This document shows positions 15,487 to 23,846 of a stretch of DNA of 34,773 nt, in pieces. Location: positions 92,703 to 127,475 of the forward strand of contig NZ_VOGW01000188.1 in assembly GCF_007896895.1 (NCBI RefSeq), in the 5' to 3' direction. A program made the position numbers and the translations under genes. How positions within the stretch are numbered: position 1 is the first letter of the stretch; every line of letters starts with the position of its first letter. The stretch is from Streptomyces misionensis (GTDB lineage: Bacteria; Actinomycetota; Actinomycetes; Streptomycetales; Streptomycetaceae). The notes under the pieces were generated by a model. The model did not search any database. It was not told the DNA's origin and saw nothing but the letters and a program-made list of their open reading frames with translations.

Positions 15487-17886
15487 TCAGTAGTGGATCC
15501 ACTGCTGGTTGCTGCCGCCGTTGCAGGTCCACAGCTCCAGCAGGGTGCCGTTGGCGGTTCCGTTGCCGGTGGCGTCCAGGCACAGGCCGGACTGGTTGCC
15601 GGTGATCGTGCCGTCGGCGTTGAACGTCCACTTCTGGTTGCCGCCGCCGTCGCAGGTGTAGATGTCCACCTTCGTGCCGGGGCTGGTGCCCTGCCCTGCC
15701 GCGTCCAGGCAGTCGCCGCCGTAGACGCGCAGCTCACCGGCCGAGGTGGTGGTCCACTGCTGGTTGCCGCCACCGTTGCAGTCCCACAGTTGCACCTGGG
15801 TTCCGTCGGTCTGGGACTGGTTGGGCACGTCCACGCAGCGGCTGGAGCCGATGCCGGTGATCGGTCCGCTCGTGCCGCCGCCCTGACCGGGGGTGACGGA
15901 CAGGTTGTCGAACTGCGCCGTCTCGCCCTGGCCGGTGGCGTAGCCGACCTGTCCGCCCGCGTAGCCGTGGTCGTCGGCCGAACCGACCTTGGCGCCGTCG
16001 ACGGAGGCGGTGATGGTGCTGCCGGCGAAGCCCAGGGACAGCGTGTGCCACTGGCCGGTGCCGATCGCCGCGGTCGTTCCGTGGGCGAGCGTGGTCGAAT
16101 CGCCACCGGTGCCGGTGCGCAGCAGCGACCAGGCTCCGGTGTCGCTCACGCGCAGGTGGTAGGCGTTCAGGCCGGCCGCCCCGCTGTAGCTCTGCGTGTT
16201 CGCCCGGCCGAGGAGTTCGGCGTACCCGGGCTTCTCGAGCAGGACGTCGGAGGAGACGGTGTAGTTGCTCCAGCCGAGGTCTCCGAGCAGGCTGTGGGGA
16301 TCGGTGAGCGGGTCCCAGGTGATCGGCGCCTGTGCGCTCATCTGCCGCACGCACTTGCCGCCGCGTCCGCCGCCACAGGCCGCGACCTCGAAGGCGCCCT
16401 GCCAGTCCATGAGGTACTTGGCTTCGGCACCGGTGGTGTAGCCGTCGAAGCCGTCGCTGTAGGGCAGGCTCATCGAGTGCCGGGCCGGGGCGGCGGCCGT
16501 GCCCTTGCCCTGGCCGGTGGTGGTGGTGATCGTGTAGACGCGGCCGGGCTGCACGGTCAGGCTGAAGCCGCCGTTCGAGGGCGTGATGTCCGTGGAGTGG
16601 ACGAAGTAGTCGGCCGGGTCACCGGAGTTGACATTGGTCGACCACACATGGACGGTTCCGGTGGACAGACCGCCGGTGACGTTGAAGTTCAGCGTCTGGG
16701 TGCCGGTCGCGTCCATGGTCTCGATGACCGTGGAGTAGTCGGACCTGTTCGGGGACTTCAGCGAGACGTAGCTGCCGTTGCCGCGGCTGCCGCCGATGTA
16801 GCCGCTGGAGGAGTCGAGGTACTGCCAGCCGGGGGCGGTGAACTGGGTGGTCTGGGCCGTCACCCAGGCGTTCTTGCCGATCGCGTAGTACCCGGACCAC
16901 GGCTGAGGGGTGAGCGCGAGACCCATGGTCGGATACGGGAGGTTCGGCGTGAGCGCGGCCACCACGGGCCAGTTGAGGTACGCGGTCATCCTGCCGTCGA
17001 TGTAGCCGCGGTTGATGCCTCGGGCCATCGCGTTGGCACCGGCGTTGTAGTCGTCGGAGCCGTTCTCGCTGGCCCACAGCTGCTTGCCGGACGAGCCGGC
17101 GGACGACGGAACACCGCAGTCGGTCTGCGCGGACCGGTAACCGCAGGGGTAGTGGGTGCCGATGACGTCGACCGAGGAGGCGAAGGCAGAGTCGGAGTTC
17201 ACGTCGTTCGCGATGGACCAGTCGGAGTCGGCTCCGACGATCTTGACCTTGCCGTAGCCGTTGCTGTCGAGCGCCGCGCGCAGTCGCTCGTACCAGGAGA
17301 CGTTGTAGCCGCGCTCGTTCCATCCGCCCAGATAGTCGATGGTCAGCCCGTGCTGCTTGGCGCAGCCCAGCCAGGAGACCAGGTAGCCGATCATGTCGGA
17401 GGACCAGAAGGTGCCGTTGCCGATCCAGCCGGGCGCTCCCCAGGCGAGGCCGTACAGCTTGATGTTCGGGTTGCGTGACGTGGCCTGCTCCATCAGCCAC
17501 CACTCGTAGCCCCGGTCGCAGTTCAGGTCTCCGCGCGTGTGCTCGTGGCTCGGCTCGGCGCCCGAGGTGGAGTTGGTGTCGCCTCCGATCTCGGTCTTGA
17601 GGATCTGCAGGGAGGCGCCGTAACCGGGCCGGAAGAGGTAGTCCAGGATCTGGCTGCGCTGCGGCTCGGGATAGTCGATCAGGAGCCGGCTGTTGCCGCC
17701 GCCGCCACTGATCGCGCCCACGCCGTCGAACGTGCGGCCCGTGGAAGAGCCGTTGATCGTGATGGCGGTGGCCGCCTGGGCGGGTCCGGCGGCACCGGCG
17801 ACCATGCCGCCGGCGGCCAGGACGAGGCCGACGAGCATGGCCGTCGACGTGCGTAAGCGCCGGAGCGACCGGCTGAACGCTGACAT
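15487..17886 (-). CDS. Secreted GH59 galactosidase (galactocerebrosidase-like) with C-terminal CBM13
   Basis: This 799-residue secreted enzyme has a signal peptide (ending near AQAA) and a GH59 barrel opening with FDGVGAISGGGGNSRLLIDY. The acid/base glutamate is at about residue 191 in LGGWNERGYN and the nucleophile at about 274 in LWASENGSDD. A beta-sandwich and a lectin-like domain follow (about 520-670, from SLPYSDGFDGY), as in mammalian galactocerebrosidase, then a CBM13 with three QxW repeats (about 675-799). GH59 releases beta-linked galactose; here the substrate is more likely plant galactan or arabinogalactan than a lipid, by context. AAAGGAAA precedes the ATG at 17886; the longer frame to 18108 would run through a terminator hairpin. 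Confidence 0.9.
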   Translation of the reverse strand: MSAFSRSLRRLRTSTAMLVGLVLAAGGMVAGAAGPAQAATAITINGSSTGRTFDGVGAISGGGGNSRLLIDYPEPQRSQILDYLFRPGYGASLQILKTEIGGDTNSTSGAEPSHEHTRGDLNCDRGYEWWLMEQATSRNPNIKLYGLAWGAPGWIGNGTFWSSDMIGYLVSWLGCAKQHGLTIDYLGGWNERGYNVSWYERLRAALDSNGYGKVKIVGADSDWSIANDVNSDSAFASSVDVIGTHYPCGYRSAQTDCGVPSSAGSSGKQLWASENGSDDYNAGANAMARGINRGYIDGRMTAYLNWPVVAALTPNLPYPTMGLALTPQPWSGYYAIGKNAWVTAQTTQFTAPGWQYLDSSSGYIGGSRGNGSYVSLKSPNRSDYSTVIETMDATGTQTLNFNVTGGLSTGTVHVWSTNVNSGDPADYFVHSTDITPSNGGFSLTVQPGRVYTITTTTGQGKGTAAAPARHSMSLPYSDGFDGYTTGAEAKYLMDWQGAFEVAACGGGRGGKCVRQMSAQAPITWDPLTDPHSLLGDLGWSNYTVSSDVLLEKPGYAELLGRANTQSYSGAAGLNAYHLRVSDTGAWSLLRTGTGGDSTTLAHGTTAAIGTGQWHTLSLGFAGSTITASVDGAKVGSADDHGYAGGQVGYATGQGETAQFDNLSVTPGQGGGTSGPITGIGSSRCVDVPNQSQTDGTQVQLWDCNGGGNQQWTTTSAGELRVYGGDCLDAAGQGTSPGTKVDIYTCDGGGNQKWTFNADGTITGNQSGLCLDATGNGTANGTLLELWTCNGGSNQQWIHY

Positions 17887-17922
17887 GGCGGGGTTTCCTT
17901 TCGGGGGGAGAGGGGTGTCGTG

Positions 17923-17973
17923 CACCGGTGGCGGGCGGCCCTCCGGGCCGGCCGGAGGACCGCCCGCCTGGTG
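17923..17973 (-). terminator. Terminator after the first GH54 gene
   Basis: GGCGGGCGG (17930-17938) pairs with CCGCCCGCC (17960-17968), extended outward by CACC and GGTG. It lies about 20 bases past the GH54 stop on the - strand, just before the GH59 start. Confidence 0.75.
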
Positions 17974-17992
17974 CCGCAGGCGCGGCGCGGTG

Positions 17993-19507
17993 TCAGCGGT
18001 AACCGGCCGCCGTGATGTCGGACTGCACCGCGTTGTCCGTGGCGTCGGAGGGGTATCCCGCGACGATCGCCCCTTCGTAGAAGGTGCCGGCGCTCTGGTT
18101 CGCGCCACCGCCGGGCTTGCAGCAGTCGCCGCCGCTGCCCAGCACGATGGCCCCCTGCTTCTTCATGGGGCTGTATCCGCTGGGCAGTCCGCCGTCCCAC
18201 ACCGTGGTGAGTCCGCCGGACTGCGCGTCACCGCCCTTGAGGGCGAATCTCGAGGTGCCGTTGTTCTTCAGCATCGCGGTGACGAACCTGCTTGTGAAGG
18301 CTCGCTGGCCGGTGTTCCAGGACTGGCTGCCGCCGGAGTACAGGCCCCATTCGAGGTCTGCCTGGACCCACGGCCCGCTGCCCGAGCAGCCCCCGAACCA
18401 GCACTCGGTGCCGAAGTTGATCGCGTCCATGGCGCCGGCGGCGTCGGCGCCGCGGGTCGTCTCGCTGTTGCCGTAGTCGAAGCAGCAGCCGTTGTTCACG
18501 TGGGTGCCGCTGGTGACCATGTAGGCGCCCTCGGGCGCGCTGCCGGTCGGCACACCCGTCAGGTGGCCGTCCCGCCAGTAGCTGTTGCCGGGATTGATGT
18601 ACAGCGAGTAGGCCTTGGTGCCGCCGGCCGTGAGCGACTCCGAGGTCGCCTTCGCCGGGCTGCTCTGACTCGACCCGGGAACCTGTGCCGAGCCCTGGTA
18701 CCAGAGGTCGTTGCCGTGCCCCGACTGGTCGTGGACCATGGTGATCACGCAGGTGGTGCCCGAACAGAACGAGTCCTGCGCCGCCGCGTCGGCGTAGCCG
18801 CCGGGCGTCCGCACACCGATCTCCCTCGTCGCGTTGTCGGACGAGCGCCTGACCTGGTACAGGCTGCCGCTGTACGAGCCGTAGAGGGCGCGGACCGTGC
18901 TGTGCGCGGCCACACAGGGGGTACCGCCCGCGGCGTAGATGTCGCAGGAGTGCGAGCCGCCCGTCGGCTGAGGCGTCGTCGACGACGTGCTCCACTTCTG
19001 GTTGCTCTGGCCGGTGCAGGTCCACAGGACGACGGCGGTCCCGTTGGCGGTGGCGGCGCCGTCGACGTCCAGGCACAGCCCCGACTGCACCCCTGTGACG
19101 GTCCCGTCGGAGGTGTGCCGCCACTGCTGGTTGGCCTGGCCGTTGCAGGTCCAGATGATCACCTGGGTCCCCGGCGCGGTGCCGGAGCCGGAGGCGTCCA
19201 CGCAGCGGGTACCGCCCATGGTCCTCAGCTCCCCGGACGAGGTGAACTCGAACGCCTGGTTGGCCTGGCCGTTGCAGTCCCAGATCCCGAGGGCGGTGCC
19301 CGCCGTGTCGACGTCGCCCTTGACGTCGAGACACCGTCCTGAGGCCGAGCTGACGAGGGGTACGGCTGCCGCGGACGCCGGCGCCGGCCATGCCGGCGCG
19401 GCCGTCAGCATCGTGGCCAGCAGCGCCGGCACGCAGGTGACGGCGGACGTCGGGAAGCGGCGTCTGCTCGCCGCTCCTTTCCGGCGGGAGACGGGTAACG
19501 GATACAT
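17993..19507 (-). CDS. Secreted GH54 alpha-L-arabinofuranosidase with N-terminal CBM13
   Basis: This 504-residue protein has a signal peptide with a Tat-like SRRRF motif, a CBM13 (about 45-165, three QxW repeats), then a GH54 catalytic domain (about 170-504) beginning CDIYAAGGTPCVAAHSTVRA. It closely resembles the catalytic domain of fungal AbfB. By alignment from memory to Aspergillus AkAbfB (Glu221 and Asp297), the nucleophile is Glu386 in QADLEWGLYSG and the acid/base is Asp461 in GSGGDCC. Disulfide-prone cysteine pairs (NNGCCFDYG) are kept. The fungal C-terminal CBM42 is absent and the CBM13 stands in front instead. GAGGAAGAGG precedes the ATG at 19507. The paralogue just upstream has the opposite module order. 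Confidence 0.9.
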   Translation of the reverse strand: MYPLPVSRRKGAASRRRFPTSAVTCVPALLATMLTAAPAWPAPASAAAVPLVSSASGRCLDVKGDVDTAGTALGIWDCNGQANQAFEFTSSGELRTMGGTRCVDASGSGTAPGTQVIIWTCNGQANQQWRHTSDGTVTGVQSGLCLDVDGAATANGTAVVLWTCTGQSNQKWSTSSTTPQPTGGSHSCDIYAAGGTPCVAAHSTVRALYGSYSGSLYQVRRSSDNATREIGVRTPGGYADAAAQDSFCSGTTCVITMVHDQSGHGNDLWYQGSAQVPGSSQSSPAKATSESLTAGGTKAYSLYINPGNSYWRDGHLTGVPTGSAPEGAYMVTSGTHVNNGCCFDYGNSETTRGADAAGAMDAINFGTECWFGGCSGSGPWVQADLEWGLYSGGSQSWNTGQRAFTSRFVTAMLKNNGTSRFALKGGDAQSGGLTTVWDGGLPSGYSPMKKQGAIVLGSGGDCCKPGGGANQSAGTFYEGAIVAGYPSDATDNAVQSDITAAGYR

Positions 19508-19607
19508 GGTCCTCTTCCTCGGGGATCAGCGGGATGAAGGGCGGGTGCAACAGGGGATCAGGGGGATGGCGGGGGCAGTGCGGCCTTCCTGAGGGTCCGG
19601 CCGGTGA

Positions 19608-21128
19608 TCAGCCGCGGGTCCATCTCTGGTTGGCGGCTCCGGTGCACTGCCACAGCTGGACCACGGTGCCGTTGGCGGTGCCGTTGCCGTCGGCGTCCAG
19701 GCACAGGCCGGACCTGGCATTGGTGACACTGCCGTCGGAGTCGAGGTTCCACTGCTGGTTGCTGCCGCCGTTGCAGTCCCAGATGATCGCCCGCGTCCCG
19801 TTCGCCGTGCCGTTGGCCTCGTCGTCCAGGCACTTGTCGCCGTAGACGCGCAGTTCCTTGGCGCCGGTCGGCGTCCACTGCTGGTTGGCGCCGCCGTTGC
19901 AGTCCCACAGCTCGGTCCCGGTGCCGTTGGCACGGCTGAGGCCGGGGACGTCCAGGCAGCGGTCGGCGTTGCCGTTGCGCAGCGCGCCGGCCTGGCCCCC
20001 TCCGGTGGAAGCGCCGCCGTAACCGGCCGCGGTGACGGCGGCCTGCACCGCGTTCTCGGTGGCGTCCGACGGGAAGCCTGAGGTGACGGCGCCCTCGAAG
20101 AACTCGCCCTGCCCGGACACGCTGTTGTCACCGCCCGTACCCAGCAACAGGGAGCTGTCGGTCTTCATGGGCGCATAACCGCTCGGTAAGGCCCCGGAAT
20201 ACGTGGTGGTCAGTCCACCGCTGGTGGCGTCCCCGTATTTCAGCGTGAAGTTGCTCGTCCCGTTGTTCTTCTCCCAGGCGCTGACGAAGGGATGGTGGAC
20301 GCCCTGGTTGTTCGGGTCCTTGTTGGAGCCGCTCCCGGTGTGGAACATGCCGTTCTCCAGGTCGGCCTCGACCCAGGGGCCGGTGCCGACGCAGTTGCCG
20401 AACCAGCAGGCGTTGCCCCAGTAGATGGCGTTCATGGTGGCGTTGCCGGTGTCCGTGTGGGTGTTCTCGCCGCTGCCGTAGTCGAAGCAGCACCACTGGT
20501 CGGTGTTGTCGGAGGAGGTCACCATGTAGATGCCCTCGGGCTGGGCCCCGGTGGGGGCCCCGTTGGCGTGGTCGATCCGGTACCCGACGCCGGGCGTCAC
20601 CCTGACACCGAAGACCTGGTGCCCGCCCGCAGTGACGGGCAGGGCCGCGGCGTCGGCACCCACGTCGGCCCCGTTGGCGCCGGGGCCCTTCCAGTAGCCG
20701 CCCCAGGAGATGGGCAGGTCGTTGCGCCGGCCGGTCTGGTCGTAGATCTTGCTGATCACACAGGAGGTGCCGGCACAGAAGGAGGTCTGGGCCGACGCGT
20801 CGGCGTATCCGCCGGCGGACAGCAGACCCACGTCGTGGTAGGCGTGGTCGGAGGCACGCTGGACCTGGTACAGCGGTCCGTCGTAGCCGGCGAGCAGCGC
20901 TCGGGTCGTGGAGTGCGCGGCGATACAGGGGGTGCCGCCTGCCGCATAGAGGTCGCAGGGCAGCGACGGCGCCGCGGCCGTCTCGACCTCCGCCGTCCAC
21001 GCGGGGGCATCGCTCGCGTCGGCCCGGCCGCCGGAGAACACGGCTGCCATCGTGAGGATCAGCAGGAACACGGTGAGGGGTCTGGTGCGGCCTAAGCCGG
21101 TGAGGAGGAAGGACCTGCTGTCGGGCAT
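19608..21128 (-). CDS. Secreted GH54 alpha-L-arabinofuranosidase with C-terminal CBM13
   Basis: This 506-residue enzyme has a hydrophobic signal segment, a GH54 domain (about 58-385) starting CDLYAAGGTPCIAAHSTTRA, and a C-terminal CBM13 (about 390-506) with three QxW repeats. Glu258 in EADLENGMFHTG and Asp334 in GTGGDNSVSG match the proposed nucleophile and acid/base; their 76-residue spacing equals that in AkAbfB as I recall it. AGGAGG four bases before the ATG at 21128 fixes the start. It is a paralogue of the downstream GH54 gene with the modules reversed, so the two may attack different parts of arabinan or arabinoxylan. No strong terminator is seen in the 100-base gap to the next gene, so the two may share a transcript. 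Confidence 0.92.
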   Translation of the reverse strand: MPDSRSFLLTGLGRTRPLTVFLLILTMAAVFSGGRADASDAPAWTAEVETAAAPSLPCDLYAAGGTPCIAAHSTTRALLAGYDGPLYQVQRASDHAYHDVGLLSAGGYADASAQTSFCAGTSCVISKIYDQTGRRNDLPISWGGYWKGPGANGADVGADAAALPVTAGGHQVFGVRVTPGVGYRIDHANGAPTGAQPEGIYMVTSSDNTDQWCCFDYGSGENTHTDTGNATMNAIYWGNACWFGNCVGTGPWVEADLENGMFHTGSGSNKDPNNQGVHHPFVSAWEKNNGTSNFTLKYGDATSGGLTTTYSGALPSGYAPMKTDSSLLLGTGGDNSVSGQGEFFEGAVTSGFPSDATENAVQAAVTAAGYGGASTGGGQAGALRNGNADRCLDVPGLSRANGTGTELWDCNGGANQQWTPTGAKELRVYGDKCLDDEANGTANGTRAIIWDCNGGSNQQWNLDSDGSVTNARSGLCLDADGNGTANGTVVQLWQCTGAANQRWTRG

Positions 21129-21244
21129 GGAACCTCCTGCGGAGGAGAGAGGGGGAACCACGGCGTCCACACGGGTGGCACCGGGACCGGGCGTACACGC
21201 GTACGGGTGCCGCCGGGCGGCGAGCGGGGGAACGAAGTGCCGGC

Positions 21245-21280
21245 GCCGGGCCGGGCTCCGGGGGCGGTGCCCGGCCCGGC
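21245..21280 (-). terminator. Terminator after the GH27 gene
   Basis: A perfect 12-base stem, GCCGGGCCGGGC (21245-21256) pairing with GCCCGGCCCGGC (21269-21280), lies 26 bases past the GH27 stop on the - strand. Confidence 0.75.
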
Positions 21281-21305
21281 GGTCCCTACGAGCGTCCTGT
21301 CAGGA

Positions 21306-22949
21306 TCAACTCAGGCTCCACCGCTGGTTGTCCTGCCCGTTGCACGTCCACAGTTCGGCCAGGGCCCCGTTGGCGGTGGAGGCTCCGGTGACGTCCAGGC
21401 AGAGTCCGGACTGGACTCCGGTGATGGTGCCGTCGGAGTTGATCCTCCACTGCTGGTTGGCCTGGCCGTTGCACTGCCAGATCTCCACCTTGGTGCCGGG
21501 CGCGGTCTGGTTGTCGTAGGCGTCCAGGCACATCTGGGAGCTGCCCGAGTAGACGGTCAGCTGCTGGGACGAGGTGTGCGTCCAGAGCTGGTTGGCTCCG
21601 CCGCCGCAGGTCCAGATCTCGACCTGGGTGCCTGCGGTGGTGGCCGAGTCGGGTACGTCGAGGCACTTGCCCGCGCCCACCGCGTGGATCTCGCCCGTGG
21701 TGGTTCCGCCACCGGTGCTGCTGCCCCCGGACATCCGGTACATGACAACCCCATGTGCCGGGACCGACGCGCTGATCGTGCCCGAGGTGGTCGACGTCGC
21801 CCCGGACCACAGGTCGGTCAGCGTGTAGCCGGCGGCGCCGGTCTTGCCGACCGCGCTCGCGGTGGTGCTGATGGTCGCGGTCGATCCGGTCTCGTTGAAC
21901 AGCACGACGGACACGTCACCGTTCGCGAGCGGTTTGGCCAGGACGTCCAGGCCGTTCGACGAGGACACCATGGTTCCCTGCCTGCCCAGCGAGTCCTGGT
22001 CCACCGCGATCACACGGGAGTTGGTGTAGGTGGCCAACGTGGCGGAGGAGGCGGAGGTCAGGTTCGTGCCGGCGATGAGCGGGGCCGCCATCTCCGCCCA
22101 CAGGCTGAACTCCGAGCGGGCCTCGGTGTCCGACAGGCCGCTGTTGCCGACCTCCAGCATGTCCGGGTCGTTCCAGTGGCCGGGGCCGGCGTAGGAGGCC
22201 AGACCCACGTTGGAGTGGAAGATCGAGAGCATGCTGGAGTAGCTCGCGGTGATGTCCCCGGTGGTGCGCCAGCTGTTGCCGACGTTCGCGCCCCAGGTCC
22301 ACACGTTGTCCTGGCCCCAGTTGCACAGGCTGTACAGGATGGGCCGGCCGGTCGCGGCGAGGGCGTCGCGCATCGCGGTGTAGCGGGTCTGCGCGGCCAC
22401 CCCGTTGTTGTTGCAGTTGTCGTACTTCAGGTAGTCGACGCCCCAGGAGGCGAAGGACTGGGCATCGGTGGTCTCGTGACCGAGGCTGCCGGGATAGCCG
22501 GCGCAGGTGGCGGTGCCGGCGTCCTCGTAGATGCCCAGCTTGAGACCGAGCGAGTGGACGTAGTCGGCGGTCCCCTTGATGCCGTCCGGGAACTTCGCCG
22601 GATCGGGAACCAGCCGGCCCGAGGAGTCGCGGGAGTGCGTCATCCAGCAGTCGTCGATGTTGACGTACGTGTAGCCCGCCGCCTGCATGCCGTTGGTGTG
22701 CATCGCCTGCGCGGTGGACTTGATGAGCGACTCGGAGACGTTGCAGCCGTAGGCGTTCCAGTCGTTGAATCCCATCTGCGGCGTCAGTGCCAGGCCGTTG
22801 CCCAGCGCGGCCGCGGGCTGGGCCGTGCCGACGGTGACCAGGGGGAGCGCGAGCGCGAGAAGGGCGCCGGCCGCTGTGAGCGCTAACATCCGCGACCGGC
22901 GCGCCAGATGGCGCAGCCTTCGCGGTGCGGGGGGAATGTGTGCGGGCAT
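21306..22949 (-). CDS. Secreted GH27 alpha-galactosidase with C-terminal CBM13
   Basis: This 547-residue secreted enzyme has an Arg-rich signal peptide (ARRSRMLAL, possibly Tat, ending near PAAA) and a GH27 barrel opening LALTPQMGFNDWNAYGCNV. It has a beta-sandwich (about 330-415) and a CBM13 (about 425-547). The nucleophile is Asp177 in YLKYDNCN and the acid/base Asp232 in WRTTGDI. The substrate-binding pair Asp99-Asp100 in NIDDCW is intact, which favours alpha-galactosidase over the GH27 beta-L-arabinopyranosidases, where I recall one of these being replaced. GGAGGT eight bases before the ATG at 22949 fixes the start. A CebR-like operator lies about 190 bases upstream. Confidence 0.92.
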   Translation of the reverse strand: MPAHIPPAPRRLRHLARRSRMLALTAAGALLALALPLVTVGTAQPAAALGNGLALTPQMGFNDWNAYGCNVSESLIKSTAQAMHTNGMQAAGYTYVNIDDCWMTHSRDSSGRLVPDPAKFPDGIKGTADYVHSLGLKLGIYEDAGTATCAGYPGSLGHETTDAQSFASWGVDYLKYDNCNNNGVAAQTRYTAMRDALAATGRPILYSLCNWGQDNVWTWGANVGNSWRTTGDITASYSSMLSIFHSNVGLASYAGPGHWNDPDMLEVGNSGLSDTEARSEFSLWAEMAAPLIAGTNLTSASSATLATYTNSRVIAVDQDSLGRQGTMVSSSNGLDVLAKPLANGDVSVVLFNETGSTATISTTASAVGKTGAAGYTLTDLWSGATSTTSGTISASVPAHGVVMYRMSGGSSTGGGTTTGEIHAVGAGKCLDVPDSATTAGTQVEIWTCGGGANQLWTHTSSQQLTVYSGSSQMCLDAYDNQTAPGTKVEIWQCNGQANQQWRINSDGTITGVQSGLCLDVTGASTANGALAELWTCNGQDNQRWSLS

Positions 22950-23140
22950 CGTCCGTGGACCTCCGGAAACGAGTTGCTCCTGGGGGGAACCGGTGGGGCG
23001 CATGGGGTGGTTCACCCGGGCACCCGCGCACGCGCGGGAGCCGGGCTGGTGCACCGTCGGAAGGCGCGGCGCAATGGGGCGGCTCCAGGACGCGCCGGGG
23101 CCGTCCGTTGCCCTCGGGGCCGAGTCGGCCTTCCTCGAGG

Positions 23141-23154
23141 TGGGAGCGCTCCAA
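23141..23154. promoter_or_regulatory. CebR-like operator upstream of GH27
   Basis: TGGGAGCGCTCCAA differs at one of 14 positions from the CebR consensus TGGGAGCGCTCCCA known from Streptomyces cellulose utilisation genes. It would place the alpha-galactosidase gene under cello-oligosaccharide control. Confidence 0.65.
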
Positions 23155-23472
23155 GGGCCACACCTCTACGGTCAGCACTCACGAATTCCCGGGGGACGTG
23201 ATCACACGTGTCGCTCTCCGACGAAAAGTGTGCGTAATTCCAAATGAAATGTTTGCTGTTGTTGAAAAGGAGGCTGGCACACAGCGGGGGCGGACTCAAG
23301 GGTCTGGACGGCATTGCCGCGGGCTTGCGCGAGGAGGTCTTGATTCACCCCCGGGTACATGGCGCTCCTGGGGATCGCGGGCCCGCGAGAGTGCGCGCCG
23401 GGCGTGCGGGAGCGTCTCGCGTGAGTCGGGCCGGCGTGCGGTCGGCGCGGGCGCTGAGCTGCGCTGGCGGCC

Positions 23473-23558
23473 GGGGGGGGCGGGGAGGGGGCGTGCGCCG
23501 GTCCGGGGCGGGGCGGGGGGGGTGCGGCTGGGGGGGGGGGGGGTGGGGCCGGGGGGGG
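23473..23558 (+). repeat. G-tract cluster, possible G-quadruplex region
   Basis: The + strand carries at least seven runs of four or more G within 86 bases, the longest being 14 G at 23530-23543. It lies about 55 bases upstream of the small precursor gene, on its coding strand. Confidence 0.7.
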
Positions 23559-23612
23559 CGTGCGGTGCTGGGTCATGCTGTTCGAGACATCGATAATGCA
23601 TAACTCGTAGGT

Positions 23613-23810
23613 ATGGGAGGGGACTTGGCAGCCGTGGAGCAGCCGATGCCTGCCATCGAGTCCGGCCTCGTCGATCTCTCGGGCATCTCCCTCGAAACAC
23701 TGCGCTCCATGGACGGCGGCACGTTCACCGAGTCCCTGGAGCTGCTGCTGCACCACATCGACGGTCCGCAGGCCATCACGGTGTCATACAGCCCGTCCCG
23801 CTTCGACTGA
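23613..23810 (+). CDS. FxsA-like ribosomal peptide precursor without the FxSxx C-terminus
   Basis: This 65-residue small protein carries the leader pattern I recall from FXSXX-COOH family precursors: ESGLVDLSGISLETLRSM followed by an amphipathic helix (ESLELLLHHI) and a short tail. The family normally ends in Phe-x-Ser-x-x; this one ends in ITVSYSPSRFD, with Phe second to last and Asp at the terminus. The 36-base gap to the HExxH enzyme gene implies one operon, with this protein as substrate. The ATG at 23613 has only a weak ribosome site (GTAGGT). The in-frame ATG at 23646, giving MPAIESG, is an alternative start. The core is most likely the last 10-15 residues, which is inference. Confidence 0.7.
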   Translation: MGGDLAAVEQPMPAIESGLVDLSGISLETLRSMDGGTFTESLELLLHHIDGPQAITVSYSPSRFD

Positions 23811-23846
23811 GCGACGAGGTGATCAGCAGGGTGCTGTGGGGGACAC

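Larger units (their letters stand above)
22950..23612. other. Long divergent intergenic region with CebR-like box, palindrome and G-tracts
   Basis: This 663-base gap lies between divergent genes. It holds a CebR-like operator (23141-23154), a relatively AT-rich stretch (about 23216-23275), a perfect 14-base palindrome TCGCGGGCCCGCGA (23375-23388) and a very G-rich tract (23473-23558). Short open frames here look like composition artefacts. AAGGAGG at about 23268-23274 has no start codon at a fitting distance. Confidence 0.6.

Noticed and set aside
15346..17478. 710-codon open frame on +, opposite the GH59 gene
   Set aside because: Long antisense frames are expected in DNA of this GC content; the GH59 frame has signal peptide, catalytic motifs and CBM13.
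21306..22949. GH27 protein as beta-L-arabinopyranosidase
   Set aside because: The substrate-binding Asp pair in NIDDCW is intact, which favours alpha-galactosidase, though no assay exists.
23244..23603. Small open frame starting MKCLLLLKRR in the long intergenic gap
   Set aside because: No ribosome site before its ATG, and it runs through the G-tracts with Gly-only content; the preceding AT-rich stretch is more likely promoter DNA for GH27.
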